DNA of 64,000 nt from Acetobacter sp. 46_36. Its GTDB lineage: Bacteria > Pseudomonadota > Alphaproteobacteria > RF32 > CAG-239. A program made the translations under genes and the position numbers. Under the pieces are notes generated by a model. The model made no database searches and was not told the origin of the DNA. It worked only from the letters and a program-made list of their open reading frames with translations. The stretch is taken from the NCBI GenBank assembly GCA_001917135.1, contig MNTT01000015.1, forward strand, positions 124,001 to 188,000, read 5' to 3'. Shown here one piece after another: positions 9,343 through 18,021 of this stretch (position 1 is the stretch's first letter; the number at the start of each line of letters is the position of its first letter).

Positions 9343-9624
9343 ATGTACCTGCTTGATATCCTCGTTCTGTCATGTTTCATCGGTTATTTCGCCATCTGGC
9401 ATGTTACCCCCGTTTTGCATTCGCCGCTGATGAGCGTCACCAATGCCGTATCGGGAATTGTAATTGTCGGAGCTTTCCAAGCGTTGCGCGACATTGTCCA
9501 TCCCGCCGAACCATATATTCTGTTTCTCGCCATCTTTCTTGCATCAGTCAACATTTTTGGCGGATTTTACGTTTCCGCCCGTATGCTGAATATGTTTAAA
9601 CAAAAGGGCAAAAAACATGATTAG
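9343..9624 (+). CDS. pntAB: NAD(P) transhydrogenase subunit alpha, part 2
   Basis: The 93-aa membrane subunit has three predicted TM segments. The motif SVTNAVSGIVIVGA is diagnostic of the alpha-subunit part of domain II. AGGAG at 9331-9335 sets the ATG at 9343 rather than the longer open frame from 9172, which overlaps pntAA. Its end overlaps pntB by 8 bp, indicating translational coupling. Confidence 0.95.
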   Translation: MYLLDILVLSCFIGYFAIWHVTPVLHSPLMSVTNAVSGIVIVGAFQALRDIVHPAEPYILFLAIFLASVNIFGGFYVSARMLNMFKQKGKKHD

Positions 9625-10945
9625 CTTTTTGGAAATAATTATTTACTCGCTGTTCATTCTTTCTGTCAACAGCCTGTCTGAACCCAAAAAAGCATACCGG
9701 GGAAACCTGATGGCCATAGCGGCAATGGCTGCGGCCGTAACTATCGGCTTATGGGGGCTGGAAACAAAATATCTGATTCTTGCCTTTTCCGCTTTAGGAT
9801 TGGGAGCAATAACGGGAATCATCGCCGCCCGTAAAATCAATATGCCGGACTTGCCGCAGATGGTTGCCCTCCTGAATGGCTTCGGCGGTATGGCCTCCGG
9901 GCTCATTGGCATTGCCGAAACCACAAGCACAACTCACCCTCCGTTACTGTTAATATGCATTATCGGCATAGGTTTCATGACTTTCAGCGGGTCTTGCGCA
10001 GCGTTTCTGAAACTGGCCGGTTCCCGGCTGTTCTCCGACCGTGAAACGATAAGAGCCGTAAGCTTGATTATCTTCATCACGGCAATAATCAGCGGATTTT
10101 ATGCCTACAGCGGCGGTTTTGAATATGTTTTGGGGTTTGCTCTGTTAATGTGCTTATGGGGGTTCTTCTTTACTCTGCCGATAGGCGGTGCCGATATGCC
10201 GATAATCATCTCCGTGTTGAATTCCCTGTCAGGATGGTGCACGGTTTTAGTTGGTTTCAGCCGCGACAATACTTTGCTGATTATCGTCGGAACACTGGTC
10301 GGCGCCAGCGGAACAATCCTCTCATATATTATGACCAAGGCGATGAACCGCAATCTGCTTAAAGTAATTTTTACTCCGCCCGAAAATACCGCCGAAGATG
10401 CAGAAAAATCTGTCAGAGCCATTCATCAGGGAACTGCCCGCGACGCCGCGTTTCTCATGGAAAATGCCGCCAAAGTCATCATCGTCCCCGGATACGGCAT
10501 GGCCGCGGCTGGCGCTCAGCACGAACTGGCCAACATGGCAAAAATATTAAAAATAAAATATCAGGTTGATGTAAAGTTTGCAATACACCCCGTTGCCGGA
10601 CGCATGCCGGGGCACATGAATGTTCTGCTGGCTGAAGCTGACGTCAACCCTGATGATGTTTTTGAACTCAAAGACATTAACCAGGAATTCCAAACCGCCG
10701 ACGTTGCCTATGTCATCGGCGCCAACGACACAACCAACCCGCTGGCAAAAACCAAAACCGACAGCCCGATTTATCAGATGCCGATTTTGGAAGTCGGACA
10801 GGCCAAAAAAGTCCTGTTTGTAAAAAGGTCGCTGGCTCCGGGATATGCCGGTATAGACAATCCCCTGTTTTATGCTGATAATACCATTATGCTGTTAGGC
10901 GACGCCAAAGATGTAACCAAACAAATAGTCGCAGACTTGGAATAA
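9617..10945 (+). CDS. pntB: NAD(P) transhydrogenase subunit beta
   Basis: The 442-aa protein has an N-terminal multi-TM domain II half (about residues 1-250) and a C-terminal NADP(H)-binding domain III. Domain III shows VPGYGMAAAGAQHEL, HPVAGRMPGHMNVLLAEA and GANDTTNPLAKT. With pntAA and pntAB it completes the enzyme, which supplies NADPH from the proton gradient. It starts at ATG 9617 inside the end of pntAB. The convergent TetR gene ends 19 bp after it. Confidence 0.96.
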   Translation: MISFLEIIIYSLFILSVNSLSEPKKAYRGNLMAIAAMAAAVTIGLWGLETKYLILAFSALGLGAITGIIAARKINMPDLPQMVALLNGFGGMASGLIGIAETTSTTHPPLLLICIIGIGFMTFSGSCAAFLKLAGSRLFSDRETIRAVSLIIFITAIISGFYAYSGGFEYVLGFALLMCLWGFFFTLPIGGADMPIIISVLNSLSGWCTVLVGFSRDNTLLIIVGTLVGASGTILSYIMTKAMNRNLLKVIFTPPENTAEDAEKSVRAIHQGTARDAAFLMENAAKVIIVPGYGMAAAGAQHELANMAKILKIKYQVDVKFAIHPVAGRMPGHMNVLLAEADVNPDDVFELKDINQEFQTADVAYVIGANDTTNPLAKTKTDSPIYQMPILEVGQAKKVLFVKRSLAPGYAGIDNPLFYADNTIMLLGDAKDVTKQIVADLE

Positions 10946-10963
10946 AGCCGCCTCTCCCGGATA

Positions 10964-11557
10964 CTAATCTTTCCCCAAGTACGAAAGTCCGGCAAGATAA
11001 GTGTTAAACAAGACGCGCATCACATATTTTTTTTCCAGCCGGGCAAAGTCTTTTTCCGTCGTCAACAGGGAACTGAGGGCAAATACGGTTATGAACAAAA
11101 CCTCCGCCGAAACTTTTCGTTCTTTGTCAGGAACATCGGCAAAAAGCTTATGCAGATTGTTTTCCAGCAATTGGACAATTTTAATAATACGCCTCAAATA
11201 AAAAACCTCATACGTTTCTATCGTATTCTGAAAATGGGCATTATAAAGCGTAAACCACAGATTTTTATTGCCCAAAACATAATCCACAAATTTTTCCAGG
11301 AGCTTATTCAGATTTTTATAAGCATCAGATCCCATATCTGCAGTTGTCAGCGCACCGTACAGCTCATCCAATGTCTGACAGTTCTCCCAGACAATCAGGT
11401 TATCCATACTTTTAAACTGATTATAAATTGTTCCCACCGAGTATCCGGAATAATCGGAAAGTTTTCGCGCCGTCAAAAAATCAAGTCCCTTGTCTACAAG
11501 CAACTCCCTTGCTTTGACAATCAAATCAACTCTTATTTCCTCTTTTGTCTTCGCCAT
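10964..11557 (-). CDS. TetR/AcrR-family transcriptional regulator
   Basis: The 197-aa protein has an N-terminal TetR helix-turn-helix (about residues 10-55; the recognition region reads YSGYSVGTIYNQFKS) and a helical ligand domain. It is transcribed away from the murein-recycling pair that begins at 11783. The 225-bp gap between them holds a perfect 15-bp palindrome (11671-11685), the sort of operator a TetR dimer binds. The ligand is unknown. Confidence 0.88.
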   Translation of the reverse strand: MAKTKEEIRVDLIVKARELLVDKGLDFLTARKLSDYSGYSVGTIYNQFKSMDNLIVWENCQTLDELYGALTTADMGSDAYKNLNKLLEKFVDYVLGNKNLWFTLYNAHFQNTIETYEVFYLRRIIKIVQLLENNLHKLFADVPDKERKVSAEVLFITVFALSSLLTTEKDFARLEKKYVMRVLFNTYLAGLSYLGKD

Positions 11558-11670
11558 TTCAACCCGTCTGTTATAAAATTCAGTTCATTGCCGTAAAATC
11601 CGGTTCATTCGCAGTAAAGCCGTACACCGGCATTTTACTACATTTTAACTGTTAACAGAATAACCCATTT

Positions 11671-11685
11671 TTGAACACTGTTCAA
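11671..11685. promoter_or_regulatory. palindromic candidate TetR operator
   Basis: TTGAACACTGTTCAA is a perfect palindrome about a central C. It lies between the TetR gene and the Mur-ligase/LD-carboxypeptidase pair. A second palindrome, CTGTTAACAG, is at 11649-11658. Position and symmetry suggest autoregulation or divergent control; binding is inferred. Confidence 0.55.
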
Positions 11686-11782
11686 GCACTTTTTTATACA
11701 AAAGTTAACCTTTCCGCTTTAAAATCGTTTCAAACAACAAACGCACCCGCAAGGATGCCCTCTTTTCATAAGGACGAAAAAT

Positions 11783-13150
11783 ATGGCAAAAGTAGGTTTT
11801 TGCGCCGTTTCCGGCAGCGGCATGAGCGCATTGGCGCAGATTTCAAAATATATGGGAAACGACGTTTACGGTTCCGACCGCAGCTTTGACCAGGGCAAAG
11901 ACCTACACAATAAGCTGGCGCTCGAAAACGTCGGCATAAAAATCTTTCCGCAGGACGGTTCCATGCTGGATAGCGATTTTGACGTTCTTTATGCATCTAC
12001 GGCCGTAGAAGACACCATTCCCGACATAAAAAAAGCCCGCAAATTAAATATCCCCGTTAAGCGCCGCTCCGACCTGCTGGCCGAAATTTTTGCCTCCTAT
12101 CCTCACAACATTGCCGTCGGCGGAACCAGCGGGAAATCCACCGTAACCGCCATGATTGGCTATATTCTTGACTGCGCCGGAAAAAATCCCCTTGTTATCA
12201 ACGGCGCTTTGTTAAAAAACTACGAAAAGCGTCCCGGAATTCCTAACGTTGTTCTGAACAACGGCCGCTGCTGCGTTATTGAAGCTGATGAAAGCGATGG
12301 TTCCATTGAAAAATATACGCCGTACATTGCCGTCATAAACAACATTTCTCTGGACCATAAGCCCATCAATGAATTGCAGACACTTTTCGGAGATTTTGCC
12401 CGCCGTGCCGTCAAAGGAGCCGTCATCAATCTGGATAATATAAACAGCCGGAACCTTCCGGGACTTGCCCCCAAAACTGTTACTTTCGGCATAACAGACC
12501 CGAACGCCGATTTATTTGCCGAAAATATCACCGCCGTATCCGACGGAACCGCCTACGTCTTCCGCGGTAAAAATTACAAATTAAGCCTGATTGGCACATT
12601 CAATGTCGCCAACGCCATGTGCGCCGCCGCCGCCTGCTCGCTGCTTGACATTCAACCTGAAGTTTCCTGCAAAATCCTTGAAGGTTTCCTAGGCACCAAA
12701 CGCCGCCTTGAAGTCTTAGGACAGGCCAGTAACATCACGGTTATTGACGATTTTGCTCACAATCCGGACAAAGTCAACGCCTCCATGTCCGCCCTGAAAA
12801 GTTATTCCGGACGTCTCCTGATTATGTTCCAGCCGCACGGTTTCTCGCCGATGCGTATGATGGGCAAGGAAATCATGGACGCTTTTGCATGCCATATGGA
12901 TAAAGAAGACATACTCATGCTTCCGGAAATTTTCTTTGCCGGAGGAACTGTCAAACGCGACATCTCTTCATTAGACTTGGTAAAATATGCTCAAACTGCC
13001 GGAGCCGGCGCATTATACTTTTCAACCCGGTCAGAGCTGAAAGAACACCTGTTAAAAAGCGCCCGCCCCAGAGACCGCATCGTTCTTATGGGCGCCCGGG
13101 ACAATTCCATAACTGATTTAGGGTACGAAATTTTGGAGAAATTAAAATGA
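11783..13150 (+). CDS. Mur ligase, MurC/Mpl-like (UDP-MurNAc peptide ligase)
   Basis: The 455-aa protein has all three Mur-ligase domains. An N-terminal UDP-binding domain carries SGSGMSALA (about 9-17), the ATP P-loop GGTSGKST lies near 112-119, and EADESDGS, NNISLDH and DDFAHNP follow. It is coupled by an ATGA overlap to an LD-carboxypeptidase. It is therefore best read as the recycling enzyme that joins L-Ala-D-Glu-mDAP to UDP-MurNAc (Mpl role), rather than the essential de novo MurC normally found in the dcw cluster. AAGGA lies 8 nt before ATG 11783. MurC activity cannot be excluded. Confidence 0.85.
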   Translation: MAKVGFCAVSGSGMSALAQISKYMGNDVYGSDRSFDQGKDLHNKLALENVGIKIFPQDGSMLDSDFDVLYASTAVEDTIPDIKKARKLNIPVKRRSDLLAEIFASYPHNIAVGGTSGKSTVTAMIGYILDCAGKNPLVINGALLKNYEKRPGIPNVVLNNGRCCVIEADESDGSIEKYTPYIAVINNISLDHKPINELQTLFGDFARRAVKGAVINLDNINSRNLPGLAPKTVTFGITDPNADLFAENITAVSDGTAYVFRGKNYKLSLIGTFNVANAMCAAAACSLLDIQPEVSCKILEGFLGTKRRLEVLGQASNITVIDDFAHNPDKVNASMSALKSYSGRLLIMFQPHGFSPMRMMGKEIMDAFACHMDKEDILMLPEIFFAGGTVKRDISSLDLVKYAQTAGAGALYFSTRSELKEHLLKSARPRDRIVLMGARDNSITDLGYEILEKLK

Positions 13151-14037
13151 GCTTATTGCAACCGGGAGACACCGTCGGTTTTGTCGCCACCTCTTCAGGA
13201 CTTGAAGGCCGGGATATCGCACCAGCCGTAAACTACTTTGAACAAAAACTGCATCTTAAGGTCAAACTGGCACCGAACTTGTCATACGCATACCGCTATA
13301 TGGCCGGAACCGACGTAGAACGCGGAAAGTGTCTTACCGAAATGTACCGCAACCCTGAAGTCAAAGCCCTCTTTGCCATTCGCGGTGCCGGAGGATCTTC
13401 CCGCATGCTGAATTTTTTGGATTATGATATCATTGCCCGGCATTCAAAACCCCTGTTCGGTTTAAGTGACGTTACCGCGGTACAAAATGCCCTGGTTGCC
13501 CGTGCATCAACACCTGCATACACCGGTTTTCTGCCTGTTTACGATATAAAAAACGATTCTCTTAACTCGGAACTGGAAACCTCGCTCAAAAACATCCTTT
13601 TCGCTCCGGTTCACTGTTTGAAAAGCGGAACATCACTGTATCCGGGCAAAGCAGAAGGACAAATCATCGGCGGTTGTCTGACGTCCTTCCTTTATCTGGC
13701 CGGAACAAACTATATGCCTGACCTTGCCGGGAAAATCCTTCTTATTGAAGATACCGATGAAAAGACCTATAAGCTTGATTTGATGTTCAGCCAGTTAAAA
13801 CAGTTGAAAAATTTTGATAAATTGCACGGCATCATCATCGGCGCTTTTTCCGATTGCATTGTTATTGACAGTTTTGACGGCGATGTCGATACCTGTATTA
13901 AGGACTTTATTGAAGGGCTGAACATTCCTGTCATCTCCGGTTTCAATTACGGGCACATACCTGACCGCAGCATTGTACCCTTAGGCATCCCCGTCAAAAT
14001 GACTTCTGCCGCAGCAGGCTGCTCCATAAGTTGGTAA
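13147..14037 (+). CDS. ldcA: LD-carboxypeptidase (peptidase S66 family)
   Basis: The 296-aa cytosolic serine peptidase has the S66 triad in context: nucleophile Ser in FGLSDVTA, Glu in LLIEDTDE, and His in NYGHIPD. It shows RGAGGSSRML and the GGCLTSF core. LdcA removes the terminal D-Ala from recycled murein tetrapeptides, giving the tripeptide used by Mpl-type ligases. This fits the upstream gene, with which it overlaps by 4 bp. Confidence 0.92.
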   Translation: MSLLQPGDTVGFVATSSGLEGRDIAPAVNYFEQKLHLKVKLAPNLSYAYRYMAGTDVERGKCLTEMYRNPEVKALFAIRGAGGSSRMLNFLDYDIIARHSKPLFGLSDVTAVQNALVARASTPAYTGFLPVYDIKNDSLNSELETSLKNILFAPVHCLKSGTSLYPGKAEGQIIGGCLTSFLYLAGTNYMPDLAGKILLIEDTDEKTYKLDLMFSQLKQLKNFDKLHGIIIGAFSDCIVIDSFDGDVDTCIKDFIEGLNIPVISGFNYGHIPDRSIVPLGIPVKMTSAAAGCSISW

Positions 14038-14096
14038 TCCCGTCTCCTGTCTGCTTCGCCCCTAAGACTGTAAATCATATGTATGTCCCGCCAACA

Positions 14097-14774
14097 TCAA
14101 CCGATAAAATAGCTCATAATTTCGGTAATATTTCGCATGTTCAGCTTATAAACTGCCGTAACATATTTTTCAACGCTGAGCCACCCGCCGTTGTTAAAAG
14201 CCAGTACTGCCGAACATGCAAACAAATTTGCCCCAGGCAGAAACAGCCAGCAAAACGGAAAACCGACCTCCTGAAAATCCAGTTGCTCCCCATGAATTTG
14301 CACCAGAATACTTTCCAGATGATACGCAAAAAAATAACCGAAAACACCGTTAACCATCAGGCTGTCGGGAATTTTGCTTGAAAAAAAGGTAACTGCCAGC
14401 ATCATAAAAAACAAAAACAACGGAAAAAAATATGGTGCGATTGTAATCAGCCAGTTACCTTTGCCTTTAAATCCCATCGCGCCGCCGGACTCGTCCATAT
14501 TCAGATGAATATGCACAACCTTATGAAACGTCAGCAGAGCAAAAAAAGTATGCGTCAGCTCATGTGCCAAAATCTGCATGGAAATATTTGACCGAGCCGC
14601 CGCAATAATTTTTAGCGCCAAATACAAAAAAGCACCGCCCGCAAAAGCAAAAAAACGCAGATTTCCCAATTGCAAATAGTGCAGAGCCTGCACCAGTGCC
14701 GGCAAAGACAAAACTGCCAGCAGCGCCGCCGGCCATTTAGCCAGCCCCAGCAGCAAATCCATCAGGCGCGCCAT
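14097..14774 (-). CDS. M50-like membrane metalloprotease
   Basis: The 225-aa integral membrane protein has a zinc-protease HELTH motif at residues 71-75 within a hydrophobic segment, and several further TM helices. The arrangement resembles M50-type intramembrane or site-2 proteases, although a second-site NPDG-type motif is not obvious. GAGN(L) around GANLF could be the degenerate equivalent. The start at 14774 (MARLMD) follows AGGAAAGGGG at good spacing; the frame is open further upstream to 14891 without such a site. Substrate is unknown. Confidence 0.65.
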   Translation of the reverse strand: MARLMDLLLGLAKWPAALLAVLSLPALVQALHYLQLGNLRFFAFAGGAFLYLALKIIAAARSNISMQILAHELTHTFFALLTFHKVVHIHLNMDESGGAMGFKGKGNWLITIAPYFFPLFLFFMMLAVTFFSSKIPDSLMVNGVFGYFFAYHLESILVQIHGEQLDFQEVGFPFCWLFLPGANLFACSAVLAFNNGGWLSVEKYVTAVYKLNMRNITEIMSYFIG

Positions 14775-14963
14775 TTTGTCCCCTTTCCTTACGCAAAAAC
14801 AAGACAGGCAGAATACAAAGTGCCCGCTCTGTCTTCCTTTTTTAATAAACTCATCGCTGATTGTAAGGTCTGTATTTATTTTTGCAAACAAAAATTGCCC
14901 CTACTGGAAAAATGCCGTTCCGTGATTATATAAAAAACACCCTAAAAAGAGGAGAAAACTTAC

Positions 14964-15515
14964 ATGTTCATATTTTGGAAAGGTAAAACGATGGTAGATT
15001 ACAGAGATGACAACGCCAAATACGGCAACGAAGAAACCAATCGCGAAAACGGATATGGCGAAAACAAATACGGCGAAAACGGCCACAACGGCTGCGGTTC
15101 AAACTGCGGCTGCGAATGCTGCCAATGCAAAAGAATTTTTATGATGCTGGTTGTTCTGATTCTAGTTTTCATTGCCGGTATCATGGTCGGCAATTGCGGA
15201 CGCTGCCGCTATGCGGACAATTATTACTACGGTCCGATGTTTGCCCGGCACCATAACAATATGTCCAAACCAAAGAAATTTCACCGTGGAATGCAGGAAA
15301 TAGCGCCGACAGCAGATAATGTTGCCGCAAAAAACCGCCAGGGAAAACAGCCCGGTGCCAAACGTCAGGGATATCCGGACGGTCAGGCATACCAAAACGG
15401 CCAGATGTATCCGAATGGACAGACCTACCCGAATGGGCAGCCTTATCCCGGAAATCAGGCTTATCCGGACGGGCAAATTGGCGGATTTATCATAGAAGTC
15501 GACCAAGGATACTAA
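14964..15515 (+). CDS. single-TM protein with C-terminal Tyr-Pro-x-Gly-Gln repeats
   Basis: The 183-aa protein has a hydrophilic Asn/Glu/Tyr/Gly-rich start with repeated YGEN units. A Cys cluster (NGCGSNCGCECCQCKR) lies immediately before a TM helix (about 56-75). A low-complexity tail follows, with at least six YPNGQ/YPDGQ/YQNGQ-like units (about 130-172). GGAG lies 9 nt before ATG 14964. A terminator follows. I know no function; the eight or so Cys before the membrane could bind metal or form disulfides. Confidence 0.75.
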   Translation: MFIFWKGKTMVDYRDDNAKYGNEETNRENGYGENKYGENGHNGCGSNCGCECCQCKRIFMMLVVLILVFIAGIMVGNCGRCRYADNYYYGPMFARHHNNMSKPKKFHRGMQEIAPTADNVAAKNRQGKQPGAKRQGYPDGQAYQNGQMYPNGQTYPNGQPYPGNQAYPDGQIGGFIIEVDQGY

Positions 15516-15533
15516 TCCCGCATCATACTTTCG

Positions 15534-15560
15534 CAGGCAGAAAAATCTGCCTGTTTTTTT
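15534..15560 (+). terminator. intrinsic terminator
   Basis: Stem CAGGCAGA/TCTGCCTG with loop AAAA is followed by seven T. It closes the unit of the repeat-rich membrane protein. Confidence 0.9.
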
Positions 15561-15734
15561 ATACCCTCTGAGCACCGCTCGCCCCCATTTAATCGTCTGC
15601 GTTATTGACTGCCAGAATATTTTCCTGCGCTTGCTGTTTCGCTCATGTGCACGCTTAATAATTATCCACGCATGCTTTTAACGCCTCCTGTTATTAGAGT
15701 TCCAAACACCCTGCAATTTTTGCACAAAAAACTC

Positions 15735-15763
15735 TTGACAAAAAAACAAATATATGACATATT
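15735..15763 (+). promoter_or_regulatory. candidate sigma-70-type promoter of the folded leader
   Basis: TTGACA (15735-15740), a 17-nt spacer, then CATATT (15758-15763). A TGCAA-TTT-TTGCA inverted repeat lies just upstream at 15712-15724. Transcription would start near 15770. Confidence 0.55.
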
Positions 15764-15769
15764 TTGCAA

Positions 15770-15913
15770 AGTTAAAATTTAAGATTTAGATAAATGGCTG
15801 TTTTAATTATACATATTGCCCTGCGTCTGCGCAGATTGACATTGCGACGATGACTTGTCTTTCGCATACGGATAAGTTAGTCGCAAGATTTGAGCTTTCT
15901 CAAATCTTTTTTT
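15770..15913 (+). ncRNA. structured leader or small RNA ending in an intrinsic terminator
   Basis: No ORF explains this stretch. The predicted transcript holds a small hairpin (CTGCG/CGCAG, 15821-15834). A 16-bp stem with one GA bulge follows (arms 15842-15859 and 15871-15886, two G-U pairs). A 10-bp terminator hairpin comes next (15885-15894/15899-15908), with T7 at 15907-15913. The previous gene already has its own terminator. This is therefore either a small RNA of about 145 nt or an attenuator for the acetyltransferase that begins at 15947. AAGATTT at 15781 could pair with the terminator's 3' arm (15902-15908) as an antiterminator. The 15561-15734 stretch before it shows nothing I can name. 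Confidence 0.55.
15885..15913 (+). terminator. intrinsic terminator 33 nt before the acetyltransferase start
   Basis: AAGATTTGAG-CTTT-CTCAAATCTT is a perfect 10-bp stem followed by a T run. Its first two bases are shared with the upstream 16-bp stem, so the two structures abut or compete. Confidence 0.85.
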
Positions 15914-15946
15914 ATTGCAGATTTCAAAAACGCAGAGGTATTTTTA

Positions 15947-16720
15947 ATGAACAAGAAACATTTAATCGTAAAAAAACTGGATGGCAGCAATTTGCAGGAC
16001 GTCATGAACCTGCAGCAAAAAATTATCAGCGGTTTACACCCCGATGAACAGCATTTCATTTTACACAGAACAGAAGCCGACTATATGAAATCATTAAACG
16101 GCCAAAGTTCAAACATGCTGGGCGTCTTTGACGGAGACGAATTGATTGCCCAGACGGTTTACGGCATGCCGCACAACGGCGAAGAAAGAGATATGCCCGA
16201 ATTTCGGCCGGATCTGCCCAACGAAGACCTCGTTTTATATGAAGCAATTTTGGTCGACCCGGCTTACAGAGGCTCCAGCCTGATGAAAAGAATGCTGGAA
16301 TACATTGAAGGGCACGCTATCGATAACGGCAGAAAACACGCTATCATCCAAATTGCCGTTGACAACCCTGCCAGCTGGATAAATGCCCTGCACCACGGAA
16401 TGTCCATCACCAAAGTCGACCAAGATCCTTCCGACGGCGTTAAGGTTTTATATCTGGAAAAAAAGATAACACACAAAAATGAAGAGGATAAATCCCTGCC
16501 AGCCTTATCTAAGACCTACAGTCTGTACCTCGGAGAAAACATCCACGCCAGAATTCCCGCTCTGTTTAACAAAATGCAGTACTTAATTCGCAGCGGATAT
16601 CATGGCGTCAGCCTGAACAAGGAAACGCAAAGCCTGATTTGGCAGAAACAAGATACGCAAAAAACAAATATTCTGAATTTCAGCAACCTGTTGCAACAAA
16701 AGAAAGTCAGTTCATTCTGA
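15947..16720 (+). CDS. GNAT-family N-acetyltransferase
   Basis: The 257-aa protein has an acetyl-CoA-binding GNAT core: LYEAILVDPAYRGSSLMKRML gives the beta4-alpha3 motif near residues 100-120, with substrate loops around it. A C-terminal extension of about 90 residues has no motif I recognise. AGAGG 8 nt upstream selects ATG 15947 over the open frame from 15890, which would begin inside the terminator hairpin. Expression is likely governed by the folded leader. Substrate is unknown. Confidence 0.75.
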   Translation: MNKKHLIVKKLDGSNLQDVMNLQQKIISGLHPDEQHFILHRTEADYMKSLNGQSSNMLGVFDGDELIAQTVYGMPHNGEERDMPEFRPDLPNEDLVLYEAILVDPAYRGSSLMKRMLEYIEGHAIDNGRKHAIIQIAVDNPASWINALHHGMSITKVDQDPSDGVKVLYLEKKITHKNEEDKSLPALSKTYSLYLGENIHARIPALFNKMQYLIRSGYHGVSLNKETQSLIWQKQDTQKTNILNFSNLLQQKKVSSF

Positions 16721-16731
16721 AACACAATCAA

Positions 16732-16757
16732 GGCGCCTATAAATGGCGCCGTATTTT
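16732..16757 (+). terminator. probable intrinsic terminator
   Basis: GGCGCC-TATAAAT-GGCGCC followed by GTATTTTT. The T run is slightly interrupted. It ends the acetyltransferase unit. Confidence 0.6.
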
Positions 16758-16783
16758 TACCCGTCTTTTCATACTGTACGGCT

Positions 16784-17638
16784 TTATATAGCCGAACCAA
16801 GATAATACCACTCTGTTCCTAAATCGGCTTCCAGATTAGGCAGAAGGATATATCCGTCATCAGGTGCATACAAAGCCTCCCCGTCATCATAAACGGCCAG
16901 CCTCTCGCCCTTGCTTATTTTATCCAGATGTTTATAAGCACGGCACAATTTTCCCTCACGTTCCTTAATAACAAAACTGTCCATTCTGATACGCTGCTTA
17001 CGGCATGAAAACGGCAACTCTCCGTCTGTCATGCCAAATGCGGCCAGTGTTCCGACAATCGCACGGTAAGCCAATTCGGCAGCTTCGGGCGCCTTATGAT
17101 ATCCGCACTCCAGCGTTGTCGCTGTTTTTCCATAGACATGGGCGCAATGCTCCGTCGAATAATCCGTTATCTGCTGCTGTCTGCCGTATATTTCCGGCCA
17201 TCCTTCCAATACATATTCCACATCAAGCGCATTAATGAGCGTCTGGTTATATTTATCAGGATAATCGCAAAAAGCAAAAGGAACGTCGCCGGGACAATGC
17301 GTCGAATGCAAATCAAGCGTTACCCGGCTGCGCTTAATTAACGGACAAATTTCATTAGCCAAACGTTGTTCATATGTTTGAGGATTTTCATGAAACGTCA
17401 TAACCCGGTTCAGATTCTCTTCCACACACCGAACATCTTTGCGATATGCCTCGGGATTGCAAACCGGAACAATGGTCAAAAAGCCTTTTTTAAGTGTAAC
17501 CATTCCGCTGTTTAATTCTGCCATAAGCCTGTTGCAGGCTTTCGTTCCCGCTGTTTCATTGCCATGCACCGCCGCCAGAATTAAAAGTTTTATCCCTTCT
17601 TCCGGCGCTTCAAATTCATATTTCGTAATCAACGACAT
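16784..17638 (-). CDS. succinylglutamate desuccinylase/aspartoacylase-family zinc deacylase
   Basis: The 284-aa M14-like protein has zinc ligands visible as AAVHGNETAG (His25, Glu28) and TLDLHSTH, with NPEAYRKDVR and LECGYH in the catalytic region. The family removes acyl groups from N-acyl amino acids. Which of N-acetylaspartate, N-succinylglutamate or another substrate is used here cannot be told. ATG 17638 is chosen because GGAGG lies 6 nt upstream; an in-frame TTG just before it is too close to that site. Confidence 0.82.
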   Translation of the reverse strand: MSLITKYEFEAPEEGIKLLILAAVHGNETAGTKACNRLMAELNSGMVTLKKGFLTIVPVCNPEAYRKDVRCVEENLNRVMTFHENPQTYEQRLANEICPLIKRSRVTLDLHSTHCPGDVPFAFCDYPDKYNQTLINALDVEYVLEGWPEIYGRQQQITDYSTEHCAHVYGKTATTLECGYHKAPEAAELAYRAIVGTLAAFGMTDGELPFSCRKQRIRMDSFVIKEREGKLCRAYKHLDKISKGERLAVYDDGEALYAPDDGYILLPNLEADLGTEWYYLGSAI

Positions 17639-17659
17639 CAATATCCTCCGTATGTCTGA

Positions 17660-18001
17660 TTATTCCACGATTTCAATAAACTTTTTATATCTTTCGGCAT
17701 ACTGCCCCTCATATTTTCCGGCAATCTCAACCAAAGACTTCTGTTCACGAAAACGGTTTAATAAAACCTCATCTGTTCTTACCGTCAAAATTTCCGCTTT
17801 CTCATCATAATCCAGTTTCAGACGGATAAGCTGAGCCTTCAGCGGAAACGCCGTTATTTCATCATAATAACTCTTAGCCAGTTTAAACCGTACCGCAATA
17901 TCGGCAGACTCGCCGGACAGGCATCTTGCAACCGTCGTCTGACGAATAAACTCCATAATCAAAATCGGAGAAAACGGAACTGTGTCATTGTTATTGTCCA
18001 T
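17660..18001 (-). CDS. hypothetical protein, 113 aa
   Basis: A small soluble, mostly helical protein rich in charged residues, with no signal peptide or motif that I recognise. ATG 18001 has AAGG about 5 nt upstream; the GTG before it is too near. It sits between an SMR pump and a deacylase on the same strand with 20-bp gaps, suggesting a three-gene unit. Confidence 0.65.
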   Translation of the reverse strand: MDNNNDTVPFSPILIMEFIRQTTVARCLSGESADIAVRFKLAKSYYDEITAFPLKAQLIRLKLDYDEKAEILTVRTDEVLLNRFREQKSLVEIAGKYEGQYAERYKKFIEIVE

Positions 18002-18021
18002 CACACCCTTCTTTCATCTGC

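Noticed and set aside
15770..15946. The acetyltransferase leader as a guanidine (mini-ykkC) or other named riboswitch
   Set aside because: The hairpin loops lack the ACGR signatures of mini-ykkC and I could not match another known class, so it is left as an unassigned structure.
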